A stretch of 64,000 nt of DNA from Pyrocephalus nanus (GCA_038380795.1 CM076270.1:10415001-10479000); one strand, 5' to 3'; shown: positions 1 through 12,560, counted from the stretch's first letter. Translations and numbers: made by a program. The notes: generated by a model not told the origin, from the letters alone.

Positions 1-49
1 ATGATTTTTGTAGTGCCTTCCCAAGGTGAAGGAAAATTATTACTAATTT

Positions 50-102
50 ACTGATGGGACACAGAGACTTGGAGAGAAGTGAAAGTAATTGTCTCCCATC
101 AC
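50..102 (-). repeat. Possible MIR-like SINE relic
   Basis: Read on the + strand, the segment from gatggga through the gagagaagtgaaag part parallels the reverse complement of the MIR core as I remember it (GATGGGGAAACTGAGGCACAGAG followed by AAGTTAAGTGACTTG). The match is patchy and short. MIR elements are ancient tRNA-derived SINEs present as decayed copies in all amniotes, so such a relic is plausible. A chance resemblance cannot be excluded without a profile search. Confidence 0.3.
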
Positions 103-356
103 CCCTAATGCTGCCATCATGGAGAGAAAAAAAAAAATTAGATCAGAGTTGTTCTCTTATGTTTGCAGTCATAATTGATAATAAAGCAGAGAGATCATTG
201 GAAAGAATTGTTTGTAATTACAGACTGAAATTAACATCCGTACAACTCAACTCTGGAGATTAGTCTGAACTTTTCATTGCAGTGATGCCTATCTTTGCAG
301 TCCATCTCCTCCATCTTTTCCACTTGTACCTGCCTCTTATGTGTTATCATCATTAT

Positions 357-418
357 CCTTGACTGGAGGGCAAGATCTGTACTTATCTTGCATGTGTATT
401 GAAATGCCTTGATTAGTG
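357..418 (+). repeat. Possible ancient L2/L3-like relic
   Basis: The run around ccttgactggagggcaagat, followed by ctgtacttatcttgcatgtg, resembles the remembered 3' region of L2/L3-type elements (a 'cttgagggcaggga ctgt' module followed by a tgtgtat-like string). Divergence is high and the match is only about 60 bases long. Confidence 0.28.
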
Positions 419-3400
419 TGAAAGCTGGTCTTTGCCTCTGGCGTTTGGAGGCTAGAGCAGCTTAATGCTGTTGAAGCTGAAACGTGGTGGTGAGCAGGTC
501 CAGAAATGAGCCACAAAAATGTTTAAGGTCCAGGTGGTATTTCTGTATAAAAACATATTTCAAGGAGTAGAAGTAATGGGAACTTCACATCATCTGCTCC
601 ACTCTTCCTTGGTGGCTTATTTTCCCAGGCACAGTATGACTGACATTTTTTAGGGTAGTTTAAGCTTCTCTTAAGGCTGTGGTGCTTCTCTATCACTTCT
701 GATCCTGCAGGCTGTTTTTTGGGCGAATGAGAATTATGCCTTCCCTAGAACAGTTCCACTTCAGTGCTTTTTCAGAGAATCCATTTCTTTTTCGAGTTCT
801 TTGGGATGCGTAGAGCTGAGCTTGGAAAACACAGCACTGCATCTTTGCCATTTAAGGAGGTCTTGGTGAACCTTCTGCATAGTAAGTTTGAAATTCAAGT
901 GTATGAGTAATCCATCTGAACTCTGCAGCTACTTGTGTGCCTGAAGATAAGCAAGTCTTTTAGCACTGTCCTGTACCCAAATCCTAATTTGCTCTCAAGG
1001 CAGACAGAGGGGGAACAACAGAAGAGCAGAAGGGTTAAAGTTACTTAAGGAGATGTCTGACTTATTTTCTGCTGGAATGACCGTAGCCTTGCTGCAATGA
1101 AGAGTCAGCCTCATACAGTGCAGGAGGTCATACTGTGAGTTGTGCAGACAGTTGCAAACTTTGAACAGTGGCATTAAGCGATGAACTGTGGGGCAGAAAC
1201 ATATTTTAGAAGATAGGAATGATGCCTTCGACTTCTGCGTTGCTACAGGAATGAGTGTGGGGTTCTTGAAATGTAATGCCTCTTTAAGTGTCTCCCTCTG
1301 CATCTGAGGTTTGGCATTGAGGCCAGAGCAGGAGGTGAACTTAAAACAATATAAATGAGCATGTCTTTCCAAGGCACTCTGCCCACCCAGGTACTCGAAG
1401 TGTCTGGGTAAAAGGATGGCAGCTCACAGAATGCCTGCACGCCTCCTTCCATGCCTTGGCACGGTGTGTTTTGCTCTGTTGTGTGGGAGAGCTGTGAACT
1501 TGGGGTGTGCGGAGACTGGGGAAGTTAGTTTAGGAAAATAAATTTTTGAGGACTATATCGTAGCATGCAAGAAGCTCGTTGCTTTACTACAGGCAAGGAT
1601 CCCTGTAGGGGGTGTTCATTTTTAAGTCACTCTGGATGAAGTTGGTTCCCATGCCCTCATTGCACACACAACCTACAGGCAGTGTGTTGTGGGCGCTGTT
1701 TCTGCAGGTAGGTATCAAATGTCTCTGAGCACGCAGGGCAGATAGGTTGGTGTCGCCTCAGCTTTGCACTGCCGGGTAGTTGGCTTGCTGTGCTCTACCC
1801 TGGGGTGGGATAGAGAGGATACATGCTCTGGTGTGTTACAATGATCATCTATGCTGGTAGCCCTCTCTAGGCCTCTTTCTGGGCTGTTGTATGGGTATCC
1901 ACACCACACTGCTTCCCTGGATGCCATAGCCCAAGCCTCCAATCTGTGTTCATCTGCACACCTGAGGTGGTGTTTTAGTTCTGGGGTCATGCTGTCATGT
2001 GCAAGAAGTCCAAGCAAAAGTGATCTAGTCCAGCTTTGTTGGCTTCAGGGCAGCTGTCTGTCTGTGTCGGCTGTTCCCCATCCCTTGAAGGTCGAGTGTA
2101 GTGAGGCACAGGCAACAGCTCTGGATAAATTTCTTATATCTCAGGTGATTTGATCCATACCTGATTAAGGGTGTGCCCACTTCCATGGGTGCAGCTGGAT
2201 GTACAAAGGTAGCTGTGTATATTATTAGAAAGTCACACATTGGCTCATCTGGTTTAGTTTCAACTCTCTTGGTAGATGCACCTGCTGGAGTGGGAATATT
2301 TTTTTTTGTGTGTGTTTTGGTTGTGCAAAATCTACCTGATATGTAATGAAAGTGATTCCAGCTGCTCTTGATCTCCAGAAAGGCAAGGCCTATCTGTCTA
2401 GTGAAAGACATGAGTAATTCTGGGTATGGTGTTGGTATACTCCTGGGTTCCTTTCGTCCTTCATTTTGCTTCCATATCCTATAGCCAACATTTTCTTGTG
2501 TTGTCATATCTCTAAATTTTACCAGTACTGTCTTGGGCTGAGCCTGTCAATTGTTTTGCTACCCAGAGGAGAGTAATGAGTCTGGCAACCTGTGTGCATC
2601 AAAGTCCTGTGAATCCAAGCAGAGAACACAGGCTGCACCCATGGAGTGACATCTGGCTCTGTGGAGGTCCTGCCCTGGGAGGTGAAGATAAAGTGGAGAA
2701 TGGTAAGAGAAAAGCGGAAATATTGACTTGGGGACATAGTGATTGATGATGAGGGAAGATGACAAGGATGTAAAAAGTGTTTGTTAGCGTAACTAAGATG
2801 AAGATCTGATAAGTATTGAAATGTGTCTCTGGAGGAAAGGGGAGCAGTAGCTTCTGACAGAGCAAAGCTGTATATTTAGGACTTGCAACTTGGTGCAAAG
2901 CAATTCATGGGAACGTACAGCTCCTGTGGTCCTGTCACTGCAAGCCATTGGCACCTATAATACCTTTAACAAACATGCACAGTTCGATCTGAAACCTACT
3001 TGGGCTCTTCCCCATCCTTTATCTCCCTCATGGCTGTTTATCACTGTGGTTTCTGAGCTGTGCATACTCACTGTCTCATTCCTCAGCCTGCACTCACAGG
3101 AGGCCTCTGTGTGAGGGAGGGACACCCAAATGAAATGTCAAACTTGATGCAAAGTCCCTTGCCACGAGGAATTTGGGTGGCTGATCTGCTGCAGCTTGGT
3201 GTTTGGGAGCCTGCTGGAGATCTGTGGGCTGTGAGTGTGATCTGCAGCCTTGGTGGGATGCCAGAGAGTGGGATGGAGGCTTGAGGGAAGGTGGGTTTCT
3301 CCTGCAAAGGGCAACCCCCACATGGGGGTTCCTGGTGGAGCTACACTTGCCCAGCTTGTTAGCAAAAATCAGTTGTGCATTTGGATGAGGTAAAGCAGAG

Positions 3401-5011
3401 GAGAGGAGCAGTATGACTCACTTTAAATAGCAGTGACCAGAAGCAGGCTATAAGGTATAGGTGACACCTCATGCCTCCATCCTACAACAGTAAAATCTGA
3501 CAGGGGAGATATAGCCATACGTGCAAATACAGTATGTGGTTTGGGTCTTGGTCCAGCATTCACATCCATAAATAAGTCAGCCCCTTCCTTACTCTAGCAT
3601 TTGTGTGTGCTTCACAAACACGAACCAGCTAATCCCAGCAGATGTTTGGCAGCCTCCTGAGCCCAAAAAGCAGTTAAGTATCATTGGAGTTTGCTAGAGA
3701 GATGCCCAATATTCCAATAACACCTGCTGAAAGAGCCTATTGGAACTGTATGTATTGGTGGCTGTGTGGGCTCAGCTCTGCAGGACAGCTGCTGACACTG
3801 CCTCAGGCTGCTCTGCAAGGGCCAGTCTGGTCTTACATTGATATCAAGACACAACTTCCTTTGGTTTTTGAGAAGGAATGGGATTTTACAATATGTTTAC
3901 ACACTCAAACTTTATTAAAATCTATTTGAAAGGAAGGAGCTATGGATTTTTCTTGCTGCCTACCTTTGTTCATGTGCTGATGCGCCCGCCTTCTTGATGG
4001 TTGTGTGAGAAGTCACGATGCTCTTGGTTGGCCTGCATCCTTTATTTGCTTCCCTCTCTTTCCCCAAGGGTGAACATTTAGTTGCAAGCTCTAACACCTC
4101 TGAGGTCAAGCAAGTTATGTGGATGTGTGTTGTTGAAGTGGCTGTTTATTCTGTAGTTGTCTCTGGAGTCTCCAGTTTGTGATTTGAGAAGTTCTCAAGA
4201 AGGATTGAGGATCACACTTGTTTCTCCTGGCCTCTATTTTGTGCTCTGGCTGTGTGGCTGTCCTGATTTTTCAGGCAGAGTTGTAATTATAAGGCTGCTA
4301 AATGGAGCAGTGGGGGTAGCAATAGGATAGTTCTGGATTACTAATAAATCAAGAACTTTCCTTAGGTATTTCCTCACTCAGTTTCCATGAAGCTATGTAT
4401 ACCAGGGTGTGCTTCTGTCTTCTCAATTAAAACTTCCTGAAGTCTCCTCAGGTCACAGATCCTGCCAGTTTTTGCCATTCGGCATTTCAAGGACAAGCCT
4501 TGGGTGTCTCCTGTGATGACAGAGGCTGTGGACTGCTCCTCCTGTCCCTCATCACTGTGAACCTGTGGCTGTCACTTCACTGCACCAAGTGCGTGCATCC
4601 GACTCGCCCCGTGCTGCCGGCTGCAGCTGCCTGGCCTTTTTGTCTGCATTAGTTTAATTTAGTGAGGAGCTTGCAGGAGAAGCTATCCATCCCCGTGGTA
4701 ACTGTGTTTGATGATCAGAAGTTATTCTGGGGGTGAAGGACTGGCACAGATTTGTTTTCCTTGGTTGTGGATCTGCAGCCCTTAATAGTTGCATGCTCAT
4801 ATGAACTGATGTTAACTTGGTTTGCCACTAATTAAAAACCAAAAGAGTATGTAGTCCTCTCCAAAATAATTACCATCTTTGGTGAAAGGAAGGAAACTCT
4901 GCTGGCTTCTTATTTGTTTCCAAACCCCTTCATTTTGCCAAGTTACTTTGCACTGACCATGACGCATGGGAGGGGCCTGGTAAGGGCCAGCAGCTCTCTC
5001 CTGGTGCACAG

Positions 5012-5067
5012 GGAGTTTGTGCTTGAATCCTTTGTCTACTGTTGGACTGTTTCACTGCAGTGAAAAG
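5012..5067 (+). other. Candidate small exon, with possible 7-nt microexon
   Basis: A near-perfect donor, AAAAG|GTAAGTATA, has its GT at 5068-5069. Two acceptor-like sites precede it. The first is tttcactgcag ending at 5060, which would define a 7-nt microexon (TGAAAAG, 5061-5067). The second is the pyrimidine-rich ctctctcctggtgcacag ending at 5011, which would define a 56-nt exon with one open frame ending ...FHCSEK. Microexons of 3-15 nt are typical of neuronal vertebrate genes. One AAG|GTAAGT match per strand is roughly what chance gives in 64 kb, so this is only a candidate. Confidence 0.2.
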
Positions 5068-6160
5068 GTAAGTATAGGAAAAGAATGGGGTGATAAAAAA
5101 TCTTATGAACCTAATAATTGCATTTGGGGTGGGAGGAGGTGTTTTCTCAGTGGAAAGCCATTAAAGGTGACAGAGGTGCGTACACCCTGTGTGCTGGAGC
5201 ATGTTTTTAATCTTAATGTTTTATAGGTTAAAAACCAGCAAGAACAGAAAAAGGTTTTGACTGTGTGTGTGCTCACTACCAGGAATCCCAGTTCCTGAAT
5301 AGTTTGGTTTCTATCAGTAATTGGTTTCAGATACACATTAACTTTGATTCACGTGTTGCTTTGGGGAAGGTGTCCTCTCTCCTTTCTGTTTGCTCAGTCT
5401 CTGCCTCTGTCATATTTTTGCCATGACTAGGACTGGGCCTGCAGCAGAAGGAGGTCAGGGGGTCTTCTCCCTTCATCTGGCCTGAGTGCCCATGCAAGTA
5501 TTTGTGTTTCTTATGCTCCTTCAGTGCAAATAGGCAGAGTTATCCAATGTCACTGCTGGGTTGAGGGCTGAAAGGTGTCCAGTCCAAAGTGCTTGGGCCC
5601 ACTGGAAGCAGGGCCTGGGGCTCTGTGACTGCTGTTTGCTCTGTGGGTGCAAAGACAGAAGCACTTCTCTGGATTTGATATTTATTCCCACTGTTACCTT
5701 GTGGTGGGGCTTAGGCCTCTGAGTGTCAACTGGATAGGAGGAATTGCTGTTTGGGCAGCAGTCACTGGCTAAACATCCTTCCTCTCAAAGGAGTGGTACA
5801 GGGATGGGCAGGAATCTCCCAGGTTCAGAGACTGGGGCTGGATCAGCTTCACTCATAATGCTCCATAGATGGATGTGCCCTGACCTGCTGTGGAGGTTGG
5901 TGATGGCAGCTGTGCCCACTCATCTGCAATCCCTCCTTTTGCTTTCCTACCTTGGGTACAAAAGTGAGTCTTGTTCACTTCACACAGGGAGTGTTCCTAA
6001 AGTTTCTGTGCTCTGCTGTGGGATGTGCAAGGAGCAGCAATGGGGCTGTATTTTCTTAATCTGCCCGTTTGATGAGGCAGTATCTGGCTGTGCCCCTAGC
6101 AATGGGTTTTTTAATGCAGATTGAGTCTCCTGTTTTAATTGACTAAGAAAAGAGAACTTG

Positions 6161-6235
6161 AAGAGGGTATGAACCCACGACCTTGAGATAAATAGTTTCT
6201 TATTGAGTTCCTGAGCCCCTAAGCCACCCCCTCTT
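6161..6235 (-). pseudogene. tRNA-derived relic (tRNA pseudogene or SINE head)
   Basis: On the minus strand this 75-nt segment carries a perfect match to the pol III A box (TGGCTTAGGGG, 6226-6216, consensus TRGYNNARNNG). About 40 nt later it has a B-box-like GGTTCATACCC (6175-6165, one mismatch to GWTCRANNC). The region before the B box, TCTCAAGGTCGTGGGTTC, resembles tRNA-Lys and tRNA-Ile variable and T arms. The ends AAGAGGG and CCCTCTT can pair over 7 bp, but this uses bases that should form the T stem, so no proper cloverleaf exists. No CR1-like tail follows, which argues against an intact passerine-type tRNA/CR1 SINE. It is probably a decayed tRNA retrocopy or old SINE head. Confidence 0.45.
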
Positions 6236-8310
6236 GTGAGAGTAGCGTGGTTTAATCGAAGGTCAGAGGTTTTCTCACCTCTGAGAGCCTCAGAAAAAGA
6301 GGGCAACATAAGCGAGTTCTCCCTAGTCCTCCGTGACTGCAGTCATTTTTGGCCTGTCAAGTTCCCAGTGAGCTTGCTGTGCGTGTCCCCAGTTCCTGGG
6401 TGATGGCTCTCTTGACCTTCTCTGGTCCCTGTGAATGCTGATAAAGACCTGGTGATCAAGTCAGCTGTGTTCCTGGGGGTTGTAACTAGATATATGGTGG
6501 CTATGGGCAAATGGCTTATGCGAGGCTTCTTTGAGCCTCTGTGTGCAACGTGCAGATTCGCAGCCTTGATAGGACATAGTCTTCTCTTACCAGCTCTTCC
6601 CACGCAGCCTCCCACGGGTGTCTCCTGTTTCTAGGCTGAAGGCCAACTGTGGTATCTCACGCATTGCTGCGTGGTCAGTCTTGGCATGTGCTGACTTGTG
6701 CTTGGCCACTGATGCCTAAGATGTTGCAGTTGCTCAAAGAGGTCCCCCTCCATTTTATTCTGCGTTTCCTTCTTGGGTGGTGACCAGGCATATGGCTGTA
6801 CCCCCATTTGAGAGGTGCAGTATTAGTCTGTCTTCCTGACTGCAGTCACTAATGCTCCTTGAGCCTGGCTGATAGCTGGCATGGAGCTGGTCTTGCTAGC
6901 ACGTTGGATGCTGACTTCCTTGATGCTGTGCCAAGTCAGTCTTTTGAAAATATTGTCTGGCAAGTCCTGGAGAGATCTTTGTCTCCAAAAGCTTCTACAA
7001 TTCCCTTCTGTTTTTCCCCATCACCAAGTGAAAAATAAAAACACTTGGCTCAATAACAAGTGCTGACTTCAGGGCTGGTGACAAAATTCCTGCTGACAAG
7101 CTTAGTATCGTAGGGTAGGAGTAGGTGAGGACAGGTATGATGGTGGTGTTATGCTGTTAGGTGCTCCTGTGAATCACACCAGCGAGACAGAAGAAGGTTG
7201 GGGAGACCTTTCTTGCTCTCCAGTGGTTTGTACCTTTGGTGTGATGATGCACTCACACACAGTAGCTAATGTTTCAAACAAATAGATATGTGCTCTTCTG
7301 GAATGCAGTGCTCTGGAGTAGCAGGTTGGAAGATATCATGTGGCAAACTCTTGGAAGAATACAGAGAACTGGTGGACAAGAAAACTTTGTGCTGTGAAAC
7401 TGTCAGGTCCATGGTAAGAAGCATGATCTCTCCCTGTGAGCACCAGTGAGATCCAGTAAGGGTGCTGAGTGATGTGTAATTGTGAACTTTGCCATTCTGC
7501 CAACCAGAAGCCTCTTTCTTTTTTTTTTTTTCACTGAGAAACAGGAAAAGGGAACCAAATCATACAGGTCCAGGGGTTCAATTTTACAATCATTGTTGGT
7601 GCTGTAGGCAAATAATAAAGGAAATGCATTACAAGTCCAGTGTGTATACTTCCCAGGTCAACAAGGTACAATGGCATAGGGGGGCTAAAGCCTTTTCATC
7701 CTTTATTTTTAAGAAGAGGAAAGATGTGACAATACTTGCACGTACTATGCTGAAAAGTTATGTGATAAATCACAGACCCCTTTTACAGGCAATTAATTAA
7801 GCTCCTTTGATGGGAGGATAATCTGCAGAATTCCCATAGAAGTCTGCTGGTTTTCTTGCACAAGGTGATGGCTCTGCCACCTTCCCTTTGCTTGAGCCTA
7901 AGCCAGGAGAATGAGAGTGTGTATAAGGCCAGGTGCCAGGCAGCCATGTGCTGTCCTCACCTCTGTCACCTTTGGGGGTGCAGGGGAAGTGCATGCAGCT
8001 GTGTGTCATCCTGTAGGGAGATTACTGTGCTGAGATAGGTGGGTGTTTGGCAGCCATGCTGTGGGACGGCATGTGCATGGTTCTGCTGAGCCAGGGCGTT
8101 AAAACTGCCTTTCCTTCCCGTTGTCCTGTTGCTGTGTGAGCTGGAGACCCTCTCAGTCTCCTTTTTTCTCTTTATTAGTGTCAGGCTGAGATTTGTACAC
8201 CTCAGGGATGGTGGTGGTGGTGTTCAGGTGTCCTTTGGGGAAGAAGAGGGGCAGCACCTTTGCCTGCGGTGTAAGTCCAGTGGCTGTGTGTGATAGTGAC
8301 AGCATGGCAT

Positions 8311-8344
8311 GTTATCCCACAAAGCAAAGGTGTGTTATCCCACA
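8311..8344. repeat. Short imperfect tandem duplication (about 23-bp period)
   Basis: The 11-mer gttatcccaca occurs at 8311-8321 and again at 8334-8344. Related agc/aaagg sequence follows each copy. It looks like a local slippage or small duplication with no evident function. Confidence 0.55.
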
Positions 8345-11300
8345 GCCATGCAAAGGGCAGCACCCTCGCCTTCATCCCTCCCCATCCCAGACTGGGAGTG
8401 GGGGCTCTATGGTATCAGGCTGGTTGCCCCATCACGTGGAGGAAAACCATGAAGCATAGCCTCAAACACTGCCCATAATATTTTTTTCTTTTTCATTCTT
8501 CTCCCATAAGGGCCAGATTCAGTGAGGAGTCTGGCTTCCAGATGAAGTTGGAGTAATTTAGGATATAGACCAGCTTTTCCGTGTATTTTCTGCATGTCTC
8601 AGTCCCCATTTATCATGGAAGTCACGGTACTTTCTTGTTCAGAAGGTAGATGCATACACAGGCTTCTGTGGTCCTCCTAGTTTTCAGACGTAATAAGAGC
8701 ATTTATTAGGGCTTGTCAGAATTGCTCCAGAATTTTTATCTATATTTGGAGTAAATGGCTCTGTTCTCAAAATGGAGCTTTCAGAGGAAATGTCAGCTTG
8801 CAACTCAGTTCTTGCTTTGTAAAGGAAAAGAACCTTGTTTTTTTCCCCATTTTTCTATTTGTGATGGTAAAAACATTTGTTGAAAACAAAAATGTTTTCA
8901 TGAAACGCAGTCAGTGGTGAGGCTGCTTTGCGCTCTGATGGCTTATTGCCACGTGCCCATGTTTACCTGGGTTTCTCTGCCACATCCAGGCCTTTTCCTT
9001 TTCTTCTTGAAGGAGTATGCTTCCTTGGCCTCTTTATCCAGCTGTTTGGAAAGAGGAGCAGCAACCCTGAGAAATTTTTCTCTTTTTAATACATGCTCAT
9101 CCCACCTGAAGGTATTTGTTCCAAGGCTGAAAACCTGGTATATTAGGATATAAAGATGAAAGAGGATGGCTAATGCTTGGAGGGGACAAACATTTCTAAA
9201 CCAAAAAGATTTACTGGTCCTAGCTGATCATGCTTTTTTAAACATCTTCATGAATTATAATGATCTCAGAAATACCAAGCCTGACCACATGGGCACATGA
9301 GTGTGGATTCCAGTTGCCTGCCAGCTATTTGTTGCTATTTTCAAATGATGTGGCCAAAACTGGGTAAAATCTAAGCCTTGAATATGAAGACTGTCTGGTC
9401 ATGTAGGCTCTAAGTTTTAAAAGTTTCATTTACAAATAGTTTTAAGGACAGCAGTAAGAGGGCCTGCCATGGTGCCAAGGGTTTCATTTTGCATCTGAAC
9501 AAGCCTTGGAGAGAGTGTCCTCTGCCTTCAAATTCTGACCATTTAAAACCAAAATGGTTCAAGGAATATTATCCTTTATAATAAAACTTTATAATAAACC
9601 CCTTAGACTTGGCAGAGCAAACATGCACAAAAATGCCATCTCTGCCTTAGGAGGTTTCAGCCTAAAGGTGGGCTGCAGAAGACCCTGGTCTGGGGGTGGG
9701 GACAGCCAGGCACCTTCCTCCCCCCATGCCTTGGGACACAGCACTTCTCTGCTCTCCTGTTCTCCTGGGCACTGTCAGTCTGGTTTTCTTGACTGAGCAT
9801 CTCTAAGATGTGAGTGTTGTGTTAGGGCAGCATTCTGCTGGTGCTGCCTAGTGAGGATGGCCATTCTTTGGGGAGTGGGCAAGTGGCATGTTTTTTTTGG
9901 GTTGCGAAATGTTACCCTTTGTTTGAAACCCAGGCTCTGTGGTGCTCTGATACTGCATGAATACTTGAAAACAAAGTCGATTATCCTTGTTTGGTCAAGA
10001 AGCTGGGCTGCATTTGAGTGAGAAAGTGAAACTGCCCCCCCTTGCTCAAGGTCTCTCTGACCAGGCTTGGTCAGACCGCAAACAGTGGGGGGAAAAAGAA
10101 AAAAGTGGAAATAAAAATCAGTGAGGCTGTTTTGAAAATCTTCGACTTCCAGTAGACTGAGGGAGTGCGAACAGTGTGAAGCCAGTAGTTTGTGCTTGAA
10201 AATATGGGATCCAATCCTGGTGTCAGTTACAGACATGTAAATCACAGGCAGTGCTGCTGGCAGTGATGGGGAGCTGCTGAAAGGTTGCTCCAGCATGGGA
10301 CCCGCAGGCTTTCTGGCATAGATGTGCTGATTCCTCTCATTCCTTAACCACCCTTTTTTTTCTCTCCGTCTTTGGGCATTTAAAATAACAGGAGTGCAAC
10401 GTGGCTGATCCTGCTTTTGGGTTGTTTCCCAACCAGTGTGGCCCAGTGGTTCCAGCTCAGGGTGACTCCTGGATGCTGGGATGTTAAAGGTAGGGCTGTC
10501 TCACAGCTTGCTCAGCCTCTGTTTAAATCTGTTCTGCTCCAAATGATCTTTTCATTTTCTGTAATACAGCAGTCTCTGGGAGAGCAGGATGCTATCCCTT
10601 CAGTGCACGTTGGATCCCATTCCTTCTGTGCTGGTGTGCAGCTGAAGTGTTCTCTCCTTTTCCCCCCTGCTCTCCTAATTCATTTCCCTGCTCTTGTTTT
10701 AGTCACATTTAATGAACCCCAGGACAAACCTGAAAATCAAGTGTGACAGCAAAGATGCAAATGTGTCCCCTGGTCCCTAAGCCTGTGCCACTGCTGCAGG
10801 ACCCTGTGGTTCCCACAGGGCAATGCTGTAGCACCAGGCTTTGTGCCCTGCAGCACGTAGGAGCTGCCAGGGAGTTTATGTGAGCTCATTTTCCCCATTG
10901 GAGCTGATCGTCTGTGCTGCAGCCGGCATCAGCCTTCCTCCAGGACAAGGGCTGGACCAGGAGCTCGGAAGTGATAAGTCCCATTATGGCTAATTTTGAC
11001 ACATGGGGTTGCAGTGGATTTGGAAGCAGCCCCGTGCCGAGCACTATCTATGAGGGGTGTGTGCTTCCTTGAGGACTGAAACTCACCGTTCACAGCCACT
11101 GCTTTGCACAAGCACAGGATCTGGCTCCCAAAGGCAGCAGCCAGGCTGCTCGTAGTGGTGACTCCCTGAGCAGATGCCGCTGCTGGCAGCAGAGCAGAGG
11201 AACCGCGTCTCCAGCTTTTGTTGTCTTGCGTGATCTTTTCATTAGATAACTTTGAATCAATCAGTTTAGTATATGAAGCCTGAGAAGCAAATACAGAAAA

Positions 11301-11939
11301 CTGTTAGGGCTGGATCCTGCATGTCTCAATGTCCCAGGGTAGAAAGAGGAGCCCCTGTCTCCATGTGGCTATGTTCAAGTGTGACGCTACTGATTTATAT
11401 AAGCTGAATTTTAAGTCGGATTTGGACTCTAAATTGAGGGGAGTATATAAGGGGTCCAGTATTCCAGTGTGTGAGAATGTGGAGACCTCAGATGGCTCCC
11501 TCAGTGGTGGCGGTGGCCAGAGCGCCTGAGGGTCAGGGCTCTGGCAGTGGAGGAGATAACGTGAGATTTCTTAGTTTGGGAACTTTTGGCCAGCAAATAA
11601 CAAATATATTGGCACAGAGTGGGAAAGACATAAAAAGACATATGTCAGAACAGGGCAGGCTTTTAAGTGGTTTTCATTTAAAATGAAAAGGTCAGATTGA
11701 ATGAGGTTGGCGTCTGGGGAACTGTTCGTGCACCTGCCAATCATACAGGGGGGACCCATGTCAGTTTGTGCTGATGGCTGACTGGCTGAGAGCTTGTCTG
11801 TGCTTAAAAATTGGTGACTGGAACAGTTAAAATGACAATTTTCCTTGTGGCTGTCAGGTTGAGCCATCTGCTTCATGAAGGAATTGAACAAAGGATCCCA
11901 GCATGAGGCCACTTTATCCCAGTTCAACTGGTGTTTGCA

Positions 11940-12560
11940 CTTGGGCTTCTATAAGTACAGCTATACTGATTTAAAAAACAATAATAATAATAAACAGACT
12001 CTGAATATTGGTAACACTTTCAAGTGTAAAGGAAATTAAAAGTGAATGCAGCGTTTGAGTAGTTAAAAAACCAGATGCTATTCAACCAGGCTGTTGTGAG
12101 AAGTGTAATTAGCACTTGCTGAAATTATTTTCACAGGTAAGATTTTCATTTTAATGGATTGGGGTGTCTGGTTGCTTCCATTTCTACATGGCCACAGTAA
12201 AGTTATGTTTTTCTGAAAGTGCTGACTGCTGCTCTTCGAAACTTGGAATTCTTGTGGAGATTTTCAGCTGTCCATTCCTGAAAAGTCTGAACAATCTAAG
12301 AAAACTCAAGCTGTAACAGAGTATTGATGCTTAAATTCAGGCATTGTAAACTACTGGGTTTAGATTTAAATCTGCAAACAAGAAAACATGCTTTCTATAC
12401 TCTCCTTGTGTGTTAAATTTATGTTAATTTTTTTCTTGAGAAATACTGGTTCTTACTGTGAGCAATATACCATCAATATTGTCAGCCAATGGGTGAATGA
12501 ACTGCTTCTGATCATTATGTCACAAGGTGACGAGGATAGCTGGTGTGGAAAGTAAAACCA
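11940..12560 (+). other. AT-rich block, possible conserved noncoding element
   Basis: The block is AT-rich, has an (ATA)n stretch at about 11979-11993, and contains motif-like strings such as gtaattagcac, a CCAAT string near 12486 and tgatcattatgtcac. It also encloses the recursive-splice-like junction at 12136/12137. The high density of homeodomain-like TAAT cores and the lack of simple repeats over most of it resemble conserved vertebrate noncoding elements. Conservation itself cannot be seen from one sequence. Confidence 0.25.
12120..12146 (+). other. Candidate recursive splice site (AG|GTAAGA)
   Basis: The sequence attattttcacag|gtaagattttc places a 3' splice-site consensus (T-rich tract plus CAG, AG at 12135-12136) directly against a strong 5' splice-site consensus (GTAAGA from 12137). 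A ctgaa branch-point-like string lies about 15 nt upstream. Such zero-length exons act as ratchet points that let very long introns be removed in steps, and they are known from long neuronal genes of vertebrates and from flies. The octamer CAGGTAAG alone is expected about once per strand in a window of this size, so the pyrimidine tract carries most of the weight. Confidence 0.3.

Larger units (their letters stand above)
1..5011. other. Noncoding stretch with possible old repeat relics
   Basis: No gene is recognised. Open frames here are short, overlap each other on both strands and lack domain signatures. A pure A11 run lies at 127-137. Two possible ancient repeat relics, at 50-102 and 357-418, are listed separately. 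A strong acceptor with weak donor character sits at 1707 (tttctgcag|gtaggt). The remainder looks like unique, CpG-poor sequence, consistent with an intron or intergenic DNA. Confidence 0.6.
5068..11939. other. Noncoding stretch, no gene recognised
   Basis: Apart from the tRNA-like relic at 6161-6235, I see no gene. Small structures are a T13 run at 7519-7531, a roughly 23-bp imperfect tandem duplication at 8311-8344, and a short hairpin at 8870-8898 whose 9-bp arms aaaacattt and aaatgtttt flank an 11-nt loop. A 173-codon minus-strand frame at 9775-10296 has no recognisable domain and is rich in S, H, L and Q, as expected for the complement of GT-rich DNA. A slightly CpG-richer patch lies at about 10910-11215 without promoter-like density. 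Confidence 0.55.

Noticed and set aside
2745..2812. Possible C/D snoRNA (TGATGA ... CTGA)
   Set aside because: C- and D-box-like strings are about 60 nt apart, but the flanks cannot form a terminal stem.
8870..8898. Hairpin with 9-bp arms, considered as a small-RNA precursor
   Set aside because: The stem is far too short for a pre-miRNA and is pure AT-rich sequence likely to arise by chance.
9775..10296. 173-codon minus-strand open frame
   Set aside because: No family resemblance, and no splice or promoter context on the minus strand.
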